The translations under genes were made by a program, and so were the position numbers. From JAVKDP01 sp040222185 (GTDB lineage Bacteria; Bacteroidota; Rhodothermia; Balneolales; Balneolaceae): 7,819 nt of DNA. This document shows, in pieces, positions 1 to 6,488 of the stretch (its first letter is position 1; every line of letters starts with the position of its first letter). Under the pieces are notes generated by a model, which was not told where the DNA came from, made no database searches, and saw only the letters and a program-made list of their open reading frames with translations. The stretch lies in assembly GCA_040222185.1 (NCBI GenBank), contig JAVKDP010000076.1, positions 1 to 7,819 of the forward strand, given 5' to 3'.

Positions 1-489
1 CATTGGGTTTACATGATTTATATAAAAAGAAGTGATTGAAATCCCGGCATGCTCAACAGATTGTTTAGTATAGGAACCTGTATCAACCGTTATAATCTGA
101 TCCTCTAATCCGGCTTTGGCTTTTTTTACTAAATCTACTGATTGATGGCTTCCAAAAAACAGTGCATCTGGGTTAGAATCAATGAATGTAGCAATTTGCC
201 TGCCGTCAAGATGATCTCTGTGATAATGAGTAGCAGCAATTGCTACAATGGGTGGTATTTCTCTATCAATGGCTTGGGTTAGGCTATCAACAAGGCTCTG
301 AGGAGGGAATAGATAAGTGTCTTTATTGTACTCTTTATGGAATCCATCAATGATTACAGAGGAGTTTTCACCGGAAATCAGTACACCCATATTTCCGATA
401 TATCGAATGGTAACCTGCGCCTTTAAAGAACTTGAACCTATTAGAAATAATAATAGGAAGAGGCTACTTTTTAGAAAGGGGAACCTCAT
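1..489 (-). CDS. Exported metallo-beta-lactamase-fold hydrolase (3' end cut off by window)
   Basis: The first 163 residues are visible; the stop lies beyond the left edge. Residues 1-24 form a signal peptide: basic RFPFLK start, a Leu/Phe-rich core, and a likely cut after LKA before Q25, so the protein is probably periplasmic or secreted. A short beta-rich stretch follows (TIRYIGNMGVLISG, about 27-40), then D48. The metal motif HxHxDH is intact as THYHRDHLDG, with H88, H90, D92 and H93, and H159 is a candidate third-motif ligand. These features show an MBL-fold metallohydrolase, usually binuclear zinc. The substrate cannot be read from the sequence; the fold includes lactamases, lactonases, phosphodiesterases and many unassigned Bacteroidota proteins, so calling it an antibiotic resistance gene would be unjustified. 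The start ATG overlaps the stop of the upstream DinB-like gene (ATGA, 486-489), implying translational coupling. The open frame has no start inside any other called gene that competes with it. Confidence 0.88.
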   Translation of the reverse strand, partial: MRFPFLKSSLFLLLFLIGSSSLKAQVTIRYIGNMGVLISGENSSVIIDGFHKEYNKDTYLFPPQSLVDSLTQAIDREIPPIVAIAATHYHRDHLDGRQIATFIDSNPDALFFGSHQSVDLVKKAKAGLEDQIITVDTGSYTKQSVEHAGISITSFYINHVNPM

Positions 490-929
490 TTATCCAGGAG
501 CCGCCTATGATAATTAACCTGCCCCAGGTGATAAGAAAAATGACTATAAAGGTGAAGAATAAACCACTCTGTTTTTACAGGGCCACCAAACATTTCAATT
601 GGATATTCTTTTTCGAAATCTGCAGAATCCATGCTATTTAGTGCTTCAATGACAGCTTTTTCAGCAGCATCAATATCATCCAGTAATTCTTGTCGGCTTA
701 CTTTACCACCGAACTCGAATGGGCGGTCTCTTTTATAATCTGTTCCACCTAGTATGTGCCCGATGAAGTGCTGAAGATTTCCTGAAAGGTGAAGACTAAG
801 GTTCCCACCGGTATTGGTTATACCTTCAGCTTTGACCCAAAGAGATTCTTCTGATGAATACGCATTAACCTGGTCTTTAAGGATTTGAAGGTCTCTGGAA
901 AAGAGTTCAGAAAGTGTTTGAGAATTCAT
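486..929 (-). CDS. DinB/YfiT-like metal-dependent four-helix-bundle protein
   Basis: A complete 147-residue protein, a usual length for the DinB_2/YfiT-type superfamily. The sequence looks all-helical. The histidines expected to hold the divalent metal (Ni, Zn or Fe in characterised relatives) are visible: H47 in the segment LHLSGNLQHFIG (with H54 and H58 nearby) and the C-terminal pair H130 and H134 in HLYSHFSYHLGQ, followed by the family-typical GQVNYHRR. There is no signal peptide or membrane segment, so it should be cytoplasmic. Family members include DNA-damage-induced proteins of unknown activity and thiol-S-transferases that use bacillithiol or mycothiol; the role here is unassigned. 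It follows msrB on the same strand after 59 bases and overlaps the next gene by 4 bases. The ATG at 927-929 is preceded by a T-rich leader without a Shine-Dalgarno site, which is common in Bacteroidota. No upstream promoter is convincing. Confidence 0.85.
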   Translation of the reverse strand: MNSQTLSELFSRDLQILKDQVNAYSSEESLWVKAEGITNTGGNLSLHLSGNLQHFIGHILGGTDYKRDRPFEFGGKVSRQELLDDIDAAEKAVIEALNSMDSADFEKEYPIEMFGGPVKTEWFILHLYSHFSYHLGQVNYHRRLLDK

Positions 930-988
930 GGGAGTAATAAATTAGTGGAATTTCGACAGTATAATAATAAGAGTGTAAGGAAATATGT

Positions 989-1444
989 TTAAGCCTCTTC
1001 TTCAACAATCTTCTTTAAGCTAACAGCATTGGTGCAGTAACGTAAACCGCTTGGCTCCGGGCCATCGGGGAATACATGTCCTAAATGTGCGTCACAGGTG
1101 TTACACAGGATCTCAACACGAACCATACCATGAGTATAATCGCCTTCATAGGCTACCGCATTTTCTTTAACGGGCTGTGTGAAGGAAGGCCATCCTGAAT
1201 AGCTTTCAAATTTCTCATTCGAGTCGAATAATAATGTATCACAGCAAACACAGGAATATAAACCCGGATCAAACCGACTGCACATTTCGCTGGAATGAGG
1301 TCGTTCTGTTCCTTTTAAACGGGTTATCGCATACTCTTCATCAGTAAGTATCGATTTCCATTCTTCTGGAGTTTTTTCTACTCTTTTGTCGGGAGCAGGG
1401 TTTCCATTTTTAGCAATACTGACTACATCTTTCCAGGTTAGCAT
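989..1444 (-). CDS. msrB: Peptide-methionine (R)-S-oxide reductase MsrB
   Basis: MsrB reduces the R-epimer of methionine sulfoxide in proteins, normally using thioredoxin, and repairs oxidative damage. The 151-residue protein has no signal peptide and should be cytoplasmic. Seen in order: KGTERPHSSEMC (44-55), structural zinc pair C65/C68 in YSCVCCDTLLF, GWPSF (84-88, active-site W85), second zinc pair C114/C117 in the segment ending CDAHLGHVFPDGP with H120 and H123, and catalytic C137 with N139 in LRYCTNAVSL. The length matches free-standing MsrB; no MsrA domain is fused. In E. coli MsrB the residue just before GWPSF is Cys; here it is S83, and C55 is the likely replacement resolving cysteine, as in a known subset of MsrBs (inference). 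The gene heads a same-strand run with the DinB-like and MBL genes and diverges from the cyclase gene. The ATG at 1442-1444 has no clear Shine-Dalgarno site. Confidence 0.97.
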   Translation of the reverse strand: MLTWKDVVSIAKNGNPAPDKRVEKTPEEWKSILTDEEYAITRLKGTERPHSSEMCSRFDPGLYSCVCCDTLLFDSNEKFESYSGWPSFTQPVKENAVAYEGDYTHGMVRVEILCNTCDAHLGHVFPDGPEPSGLRYCTNAVSLKKIVEEEA

Positions 1445-1585
1445 ATCGTTCTATTCTAAATTGTTGAATAAGGAATAAAGTATGAATAAAAAGTCTATCC
1501 ATTTATAAACTTTTGTTTCCATTGCTCACTTCTTATACTGAAATGTGGTACATCAGAATAACAGCCTAGGCTAAAAGAAAACATC
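1445..1585. promoter_or_regulatory. Divergent intergenic region between msrB and the cyclase gene
   Basis: This 141-base A/T-rich gap must hold the start signals of both msrB (minus) and the membrane cyclase (plus). In the plus direction a sigma70-like pair is possible: TTGTTT (1513-1518) and TATACT (1534-1539), but the 15-base spacer is short, so this is weak. A perfect 10-base palindrome AGCCTAGGCT sits at 1563-1572, 13 bases before the cyclase start. Nearer msrB, GAATAA occurs three times (1466, 1473 and 1484; TTATTC in the msrB direction). I see no riboswitch, small RNA or terminator. Confidence 0.4.
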
Positions 1586-2674
1586 TTGAATGCTCAGCAT
1601 AAAATAAACCTTCGGAAGCTTTACCTGATAGTTTTAAGTTGGACTATCCTGGGAGGTTTTCTTTCTATTTATGATCATTGGACTTTGATTAGCCACTTTT
1701 CTGCAGGTTCAACGGATGAATATTCTTTTCTGAGTAATCTGGCTTTTAACATGTTTGCCGGGTTTATAGGTGGATTAATGGGTGGTGTTTTCCTTGTATT
1801 TGTATTTAATAGGAAACTAAGGTCAGCTCCCTATTTAAATGGGATTGCCGCTGTTTGTATAACCTATATATTCATTGTTACGATTATTACTTTCCTCATG
1901 GCTACGCTTCAGTCTTTATTTGAGAATGGTTTCATTCTTTTTAGTGAGGATACGTATTCGCGTATCAGGGAACTGGTTTATACTACACAGCATTTGAAGA
2001 ATATTCTTTTTTGGGCATTCATTGTAGCCTTAACCCAGTTTACATTATTAGTGAACGACAAATTTGGCCAGGGTTTATTGTGGAGTATTGTGAAGGGGAA
2101 GTATCATTTCCCTAGAGCCGAAGAACGGATCTTCATGTTTCTGGACTTAAAGTCTTCAACTTCAATTGCTGAAAGCCTGGGAAATCTTAAATATCATCAA
2201 CTATTAAAGTCACTCTTTGCAGATATAACCGATCCAATTCTGAATTGTAAAGGGCAGATTTATCAATATGTAGGAGATGAAGTCGTGATTTCATGGAGAA
2301 TGCCGGATGGATTGGAAGAGAATAACTGTATTGAATGTTACTTCGCCATAAAAGAAAAGCTGGAATCAGAAAGAGTGAAATATGAAACGGAGTACGGACT
2401 ATTACCAGAGTTTAAAGCAGGTATACATTATGGTAAAGTGATTGCTGGAGAGATAGGGATCATCAAACGGGACATTACATATTCCGGGGATACCCTGAAT
2501 ACTACAGCTAGGATTCAGGGTCAGTGTAATGAATATAGCTCAGCATTTTTAAGCTCAAAGAAGTTGATAAACTTAATTCATGTAGGTTCTCATTTTAAAG
2601 TAACATCAATCGGTTCAATTCCATTAAAAGGAAAAGAAAATGATGTAGAACTAATCGCAATTCAGAAAACCTAG
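1586..2674 (+). CDS. Membrane-bound class III adenylate cyclase
   Basis: A 362-residue protein that should convert ATP to cAMP at the inner membrane. Four hydrophobic segments lie at about 13-29, 48-74, 86-108 and 138-156, followed by a linker and a cytoplasmic cyclase homology domain from about 178. Catalytic residues are all visible: metal-binding D187 (MFLDLKSST) and D231 (YVGDEVV), purine-recognising K277 (FKAGIHYG) and T298 (ITYSGDTLN), and transition-state N305 and R309 (NTTARI). The Lys/Thr pair indicates ATP specificity of the class IIIb type; a guanylate cyclase would show Glu/Cys. With one catalytic domain, it must work as a homodimer. The start is TTG at 1586: an in-frame TAA lies at 1559, no ATG or GTG occurs between, and the first internal ATG would remove the first helix and part of the second. 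The Shine-Dalgarno site is weak (AAAAGAAAA). Signal and cAMP target are unknown. Confidence 0.9.
   Translation: MNAQHKINLRKLYLIVLSWTILGGFLSIYDHWTLISHFSAGSTDEYSFLSNLAFNMFAGFIGGLMGGVFLVFVFNRKLRSAPYLNGIAAVCITYIFIVTIITFLMATLQSLFENGFILFSEDTYSRIRELVYTTQHLKNILFWAFIVALTQFTLLVNDKFGQGLLWSIVKGKYHFPRAEERIFMFLDLKSSTSIAESLGNLKYHQLLKSLFADITDPILNCKGQIYQYVGDEVVISWRMPDGLEENNCIECYFAIKEKLESERVKYETEYGLLPEFKAGIHYGKVIAGEIGIIKRDITYSGDTLNTTARIQGQCNEYSSAFLSSKKLINLIHVGSHFKVTSIGSIPLKGKENDVELIAIQKT
2671..2674. other. Shared CTAG: stop codons of two convergent genes overlap
   Basis: The palindrome CTAG supplies TAG to the cyclase on the plus strand (2672-2674) and TAG to glmM on the minus strand (2671-2673). No bases separate the two genes, so there is no room for an intergenic terminator and each transcript must end inside, or run antisense to, the other gene. 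Confidence 0.95.
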
Positions 2675-4020
2675 CTCAGCAGTGCTTTCACTTTATTAGC
2701 AAAACCATCAGCCGCTTCAGGGGAAGTGCCTTCGGAGTAGATTCTAACAATTGGTTCAGTATTCGACTTTCTCAAGTGAACCCAGCCCTCTTCAAAATCG
2801 ACTTTTACACCATCAACAGTATTAGGATTAAGTGTAGCATAATGATTCTTTACCAGGTCTAATACTTCATCAGCATCTTTACCTAGTTCATCTAACTGAA
2901 TCTTGCTTTTACTCATGTAGTAGTCAGGATAAGTGGATCTCAATTCAGATGATGTCATTTTCTTTTCAGCCAGGTGCTGAAGAACACAGGCAATACCAAC
3001 TAAAGCATCTCTTCCATAATGGAGATCAGGTACAATAATTCCACCGCTTCCTTCTCCTCCAACTACGGCGTCTACTTCCTGCATTTTTTTGACCACATTA
3101 ATTTCGCCAACCGCTGAACGATAACAAGTTTGTCCATGCATTTTTGAAATATCATCAGCTACTCTTGAGGAAGAAAGATTGGTAGCCGAGGTCCCTGATC
3201 TTTTACGATGGATAAAATCAAATACAGTAGCCTGGGTGTATTCTTCTCCAAACAATACCCCATTATTATCAACCAATGCGAGACGGTCAGCATCAGGATC
3301 GGTGACTACTCCTATATCTGCACCTTTTTCTTTAACCAATGCACAAATCTCAGTAAGGTGTTCAGGTAGTGGTTCCGGATTATGAGGAAATAAGCCATTC
3401 GGAGTACAATGTATTTTATGAATTGATTTCACTCCCAGCTTTTCAAGCAACAGCGGCACTCCAATTGAACCAGCTCCGTTAACTGCATCTACGGCTACTG
3501 AAAGGTTAGCAGCACCAATAACAGAAGGAGATATATACGGAAGGTTGATGATTTCCTGAATATGATAATTCAATAATTCAGTATCAGTAGTTAGGGCACC
3601 TACCTTATCATAGGGTTGGTATGAAAAGTTTCCTGATTCAGAAATATCAATCATCTCTTTGCCTTGTACAGCATCCATAAATTCGCTGGTAGAATTCAAA
3701 AGCTTTAAAGCATTCCATTGTGCGGGGTTATGGCTTGCAGAAATAATGATTCCTCCCGCTGCTTTGTACTTGAGAACACCCATGGCTACGGTTGGCGTTG
3801 GAACAATACCTACTTTGATTACATCGCAGCCTACACTCATTAAGGTAGAAGCGACAATGTCTTCACAGATTTGCCCAGTAGTCCTGGAATCTCTTCCAAG
3901 CACAACGGTTCCACCATTTATCCAGGTTCCGTAAGCCGCAGTAAAGCGGGCAAGGTTTTCTGGGGTGAGATCGGTACCAAATATTCCGCGAATACCGGAA
4001 ACTGAGATCATTAAAGCCAT
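2671..4020 (-). CDS. glmM: Phosphoglucosamine mutase (GlmM-like alpha-D-phosphohexomutase)
   Basis: The predicted reaction is glucosamine-6-phosphate to glucosamine-1-phosphate, on the cytoplasmic route to UDP-GlcNAc for peptidoglycan and lipopolysaccharide. The 449-residue length is normal for the phosphohexomutase family. Four signature loops are intact: the phosphoserine loop SASHNP with catalytic S96, the metal loop TDPDADR with D241, D243 and D245, the sugar-recognition loop GEGSGG (322-327), and the phosphate-binding loop RKSNTEP (417-423). The sugar loop is GEGSGG, not the GEMSGH of phosphomanno/phosphoglucomutases or the GEQSGH of proteobacterial GlmM; it suits the GlmM-annotated branch of Bacteroidota and archaea, but phosphomannomutase activity cannot be excluded. 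The N-terminus begins directly with the conserved SVSGIRGIFGT segment, which supports the ATG at 4018-4020. It is the last gene of a three-gene operon, 3 bases after the SGNH-TPR gene. Confidence 0.85.
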   Translation of the reverse strand: MALMISVSGIRGIFGTDLTPENLARFTAAYGTWINGGTVVLGRDSRTTGQICEDIVASTLMSVGCDVIKVGIVPTPTVAMGVLKYKAAGGIIISASHNPAQWNALKLLNSTSEFMDAVQGKEMIDISESGNFSYQPYDKVGALTTDTELLNYHIQEIINLPYISPSVIGAANLSVAVDAVNGAGSIGVPLLLEKLGVKSIHKIHCTPNGLFPHNPEPLPEHLTEICALVKEKGADIGVVTDPDADRLALVDNNGVLFGEEYTQATVFDFIHRKRSGTSATNLSSSRVADDISKMHGQTCYRSAVGEINVVKKMQEVDAVVGGEGSGGIIVPDLHYGRDALVGIACVLQHLAEKKMTSSELRSTYPDYYMSKSKIQLDELGKDADEVLDLVKNHYATLNPNTVDGVKVDFEEGWVHLRKSNTEPIVRIYSEGTSPEAADGFANKVKALLS

Positions 4021-4023
4021 AGG

Positions 4024-5940
4024 TTAATTCCCTTGTTGTTGTATAATTGTAAGTAGTTGTTGACGCCATGCCTGAACTCCGGGGAAGTTCGGGCTTACAT
4101 TGATTACCTCGTTCGCTATATCCAATGCTTTCTGAAATTGTTGGTCGGTGCCATAAGCTCCGGATAAATTATATAGCATTTGCGGGTCATTCGGGCGAAT
4201 GCTCCTTGAGATTTCAAGATATTGGATTCCTTTTTTAGGGTTTCCATTCTGGACGGCAATGGCTCCCAGCATTTTGGTGATATATGCGTCATCCGGATTT
4301 ATTTCAAAAGCTTCTTCGAGCAGGGGTAGTGCGTTTACAAAATCGTTTCGATCCAGGTAAATTCGTGCTGCAAAAACATATGGAGAATCATTCCAGGGCT
4401 GATTACGAATTAATCCAAGATATTCCAATAGCGCTTTGTCTTTTTCTCCACTCTTCTCATAAGCTTGTGCAATATCCACTTTTGCTTCGTCCCATCTTTT
4501 TCCACTGTGAACTGAAAGCAAAGCCATGCTATCAGGTAAACTTGTTGGATTATATGACCTCTGGTATGGTTCTACTTTTCCATCAGTAACAAAAGGGAAC
4601 CCTTGTTTTAATGTAGCAACGCGATGCCATTGAACTCTGTGATCGTATTCTGAGAGATACATCCTGCTCATATATTCATCGAGTTCAAGATCTATATTAT
4701 CTGCCTCTCTAAGACCTGATAAGAGTGATTCTGAAAAAGTACGACCAATCAAAAAATATCCCTGTTGGTTTGGATGAAGGTGTTCGAGCATCAAATCGAA
4801 TCCTATGATTCCGTCATCAGCAAAAGAAGTCATGGCTTCTTCAACAGGTACATAATGTGCGTTTATATATGATTCTGAAGTACTCTTTATGATTGTATTG
4901 ATTTCAGAAGGAGCTCTGAATTTCAAGCCGTCGAGGTCCCTGGCTAAAGCAAATTTTTCAGCTGCAATACTAACCTCACCATTTTCTATTGCTAGTGTAG
5001 CCTCATTAAAAACTAAATCGGCTTCAGGTTGTTCTCCATCTGTGATATTAACAAAAGGAGCATGATCTTTTAAGTTGCTGGCTACACTGCCAACATATAC
5101 AGGAATACCTTTTTCTTCGAATTTTTCGATGATGGCCGTTAAGTTACTCTGAAACTGTATCATAGCAAGCTGATAGGTAGGGCTATCCAGTTCTATAGAT
5201 CTGGAAGCTACAATTCTTTCCATCAATGTAGCGCTTTGATCTATTTTCCCTTCGCTGCCAAAATTCTCGGCTATCCATTTTCCAGAGTCTACAATCATGG
5301 TTCGAAGAAGCATGAACGTCTTGAATCGTTGCAATTTCAAATAGAAGCGCACAAAGCCCGGAAATCCTCCAAGATTTTCATTTGAACCAACTCCCAAGGC
5401 TCCATAAAATTCGTTATGACCAGCATAGATCATAATGGCATCAGGCTTTTGTTCTATAATCTCGTCAACCTGGTCATATAATGTATAAGAGCTAATGGCA
5501 GAAATTCCAACATTTACAACTTCCACTTCTTTTTGCGGGAGAGCATCACTGAGTACATCTTTTACCACTCTCGAATATGTTCCATTAAATCCATACGGAT
5601 AACCTGCCGCTGATGATCCACCCATAGCAAAAACCCGGTAGCCATTTTCAGGCTTTTCTTTTAGAAAAACATCAGTAGAGGGGCTTGGAACCGTTTTGGT
5701 ATAGAAGAAGTATCTGGCCGCAAAATTTGGATTAGGGATGAGGTATTCTTTGTCTGGTATATTAGGGTCAACAAATAAGGCAGTGTCTCCTAGATAGTTT
5801 ATACTTCTGAGTGTGATTTCAGTTATCACAAAGAACAGGACTGGTATAGATAGAGTAATACTATAGAAAAGAATTTTTTTCTTTTTACTCAGTGGAGGTC
5901 TTTTTTCTGTAGCCTTTTTTGTCTTTTTACTCTTAGCCAT
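4024..5940 (-). CDS. Membrane-anchored SGNH/GDSL hydrolase with C-terminal TPR repeats
   Basis: A 638-residue protein starting with a very Lys-rich tail (1-22) and one hydrophobic helix (about 23-44), so the rest is probably periplasmic. An SGNH hydrolase domain follows: block I GGSSAAG with likely nucleophile S109, block II Gly145 in NVGISAIS, block III YAGHNEFYG with N176, and a last block EHLHPNQQGY with H389. The catalytic Asp position three residues before H389 is Glu (E386). A segment around 308-350, ending LDGLKFRAP, is a feature I associate with the SGNH-plus-TPR family. Four TPR-like helix pairs occupy about 485-516, 519-550, 551-584 and 585-620. SGNH enzymes are esterases, lipases or acetyl transferases/esterases on carbohydrates; the substrate here is unknown, though an acylated cell-surface glycan would suit the envelope location and the adjacent glmM (inference). 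It sits 2 bases after the cobalamin adenosyltransferase gene and 3 before glmM. Confidence 0.85.
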   Translation of the reverse strand: MAKSKKTKKATEKRPPLSKKKKILFYSITLSIPVLFFVITEITLRSINYLGDTALFVDPNIPDKEYLIPNPNFAARYFFYTKTVPSPSTDVFLKEKPENGYRVFAMGGSSAAGYPYGFNGTYSRVVKDVLSDALPQKEVEVVNVGISAISSYTLYDQVDEIIEQKPDAIMIYAGHNEFYGALGVGSNENLGGFPGFVRFYLKLQRFKTFMLLRTMIVDSGKWIAENFGSEGKIDQSATLMERIVASRSIELDSPTYQLAMIQFQSNLTAIIEKFEEKGIPVYVGSVASNLKDHAPFVNITDGEQPEADLVFNEATLAIENGEVSIAAEKFALARDLDGLKFRAPSEINTIIKSTSESYINAHYVPVEEAMTSFADDGIIGFDLMLEHLHPNQQGYFLIGRTFSESLLSGLREADNIDLELDEYMSRMYLSEYDHRVQWHRVATLKQGFPFVTDGKVEPYQRSYNPTSLPDSMALLSVHSGKRWDEAKVDIAQAYEKSGEKDKALLEYLGLIRNQPWNDSPYVFAARIYLDRNDFVNALPLLEEAFEINPDDAYITKMLGAIAVQNGNPKKGIQYLEISRSIRPNDPQMLYNLSGAYGTDQQFQKALDIANEVINVSPNFPGVQAWRQQLLTIIQQQGN

Positions 5941-5942
5941 GC

Positions 5943-6488
5943 TTATGGTTTAGGAATCCATGGAGTTTCTTCTTTCCCTGATGTATGGTTTTCGAATCGC
6001 CCTAAAACAAAAAGGAAATCGGAGAGTCGGTTCAGGTACTTGATAGCAGTAGCTGAGATTTCTTCCTCTCCACTACATAATACAGAAACACGCTCAGCTC
6101 TCCGGCAAACCGTTCGGGCAAAATGCAAGGTTGATCCGGTTTCGGTGCCACCAGGCAGAATGAAAAACTTTAAAGGAGGGAGCGATTCTTCCATTTGGTC
6201 TATAGCTTTCTCAAGGAACTCAATTTCCTGTTCTGAAATCCTGTCGATGCGTACTTCCCTTGAATGAGGGGTAGCCAAATCGGCACCTAAAATAAATAAG
6301 TGTTGTTGAATGGTATTTAGTAATTCATTCGTTTTTGACGAATGTGGGTGCGATAAAGCCATCCCGATAACAGAGTTTAGCTCGTCAACGGTGCCATAAG
6401 AATCAATCCTTAATGAACCCTTCGAAACTTTTTGACCACCAAAGAGTGAGGTTTTACCTGAATCGCCAGTTTTAGTATAAATCTTCAT
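5943..6488 (-). CDS. pduO: PduO-type cob(I)alamin / cob(I)yrinic acid a,c-diamide adenosyltransferase
   Basis: This enzyme moves the adenosyl group of ATP onto cob(I)alamin to make coenzyme B12, the cofactor of mutases such as methylmalonyl-CoA mutase and of class II ribonucleotide reductase. The 181-residue length fits a free-standing cytoplasmic PduO-type trimer. Family motifs are present: TKTGDSGKTSLFGG (5-18, ATP-binding loop), SYGTVDELNS (30-39), the segment FILPGGTETGSTLHFARTV (109-127), CRRAERVSV (128-136), and YLNRLSDFLFVLGR (151-164). It is not CobA/BtuR-type, which would carry a P-loop NTPase. It is first in a tight operon, 2 bases before the SGNH-TPR gene. No cobalamin riboswitch fits in the 112-base upstream gap, but a perfect 17-base dyad ends 6 bases before the start. 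The ATG at 6486-6488 directly precedes the conserved KIYTKTGD start, so it is secure; there is no clear Shine-Dalgarno site. Confidence 0.95.
   Translation of the reverse strand: MKIYTKTGDSGKTSLFGGQKVSKGSLRIDSYGTVDELNSVIGMALSHPHSSKTNELLNTIQQHLFILGADLATPHSREVRIDRISEQEIEFLEKAIDQMEESLPPLKFFILPGGTETGSTLHFARTVCRRAERVSVLCSGEEEISATAIKYLNRLSDFLFVLGRFENHTSGKEETPWIPKP

Noticed and set aside
1..489. Antibiotic-resistance beta-lactamase
   Set aside because: HxHxDH marks the MBL fold only; most such exported proteins are not lactamases and nothing visible gives lactam specificity.
317..641. Two small plus-strand frames opposite the MBL and DinB-like genes
   Set aside because: The minus-strand frames carry family motifs and a signal peptide; the plus-strand products show none.
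3179..3934. Plus-strand frames opposite glmM
   Set aside because: They lie antisense to conserved phosphohexomutase motifs, and their translations look like antisense shadows.
3863..4069. Small minus-strand frame across the SGNH/glmM junction
   Set aside because: It overlaps two well-supported genes in another frame and has no recognisable features.
5879..5940. Low-complexity A/T tract as a regulatory poly-T or terminator
   Set aside because: It encodes the Lys-rich N-terminal tail of the SGNH protein and is explained by coding.
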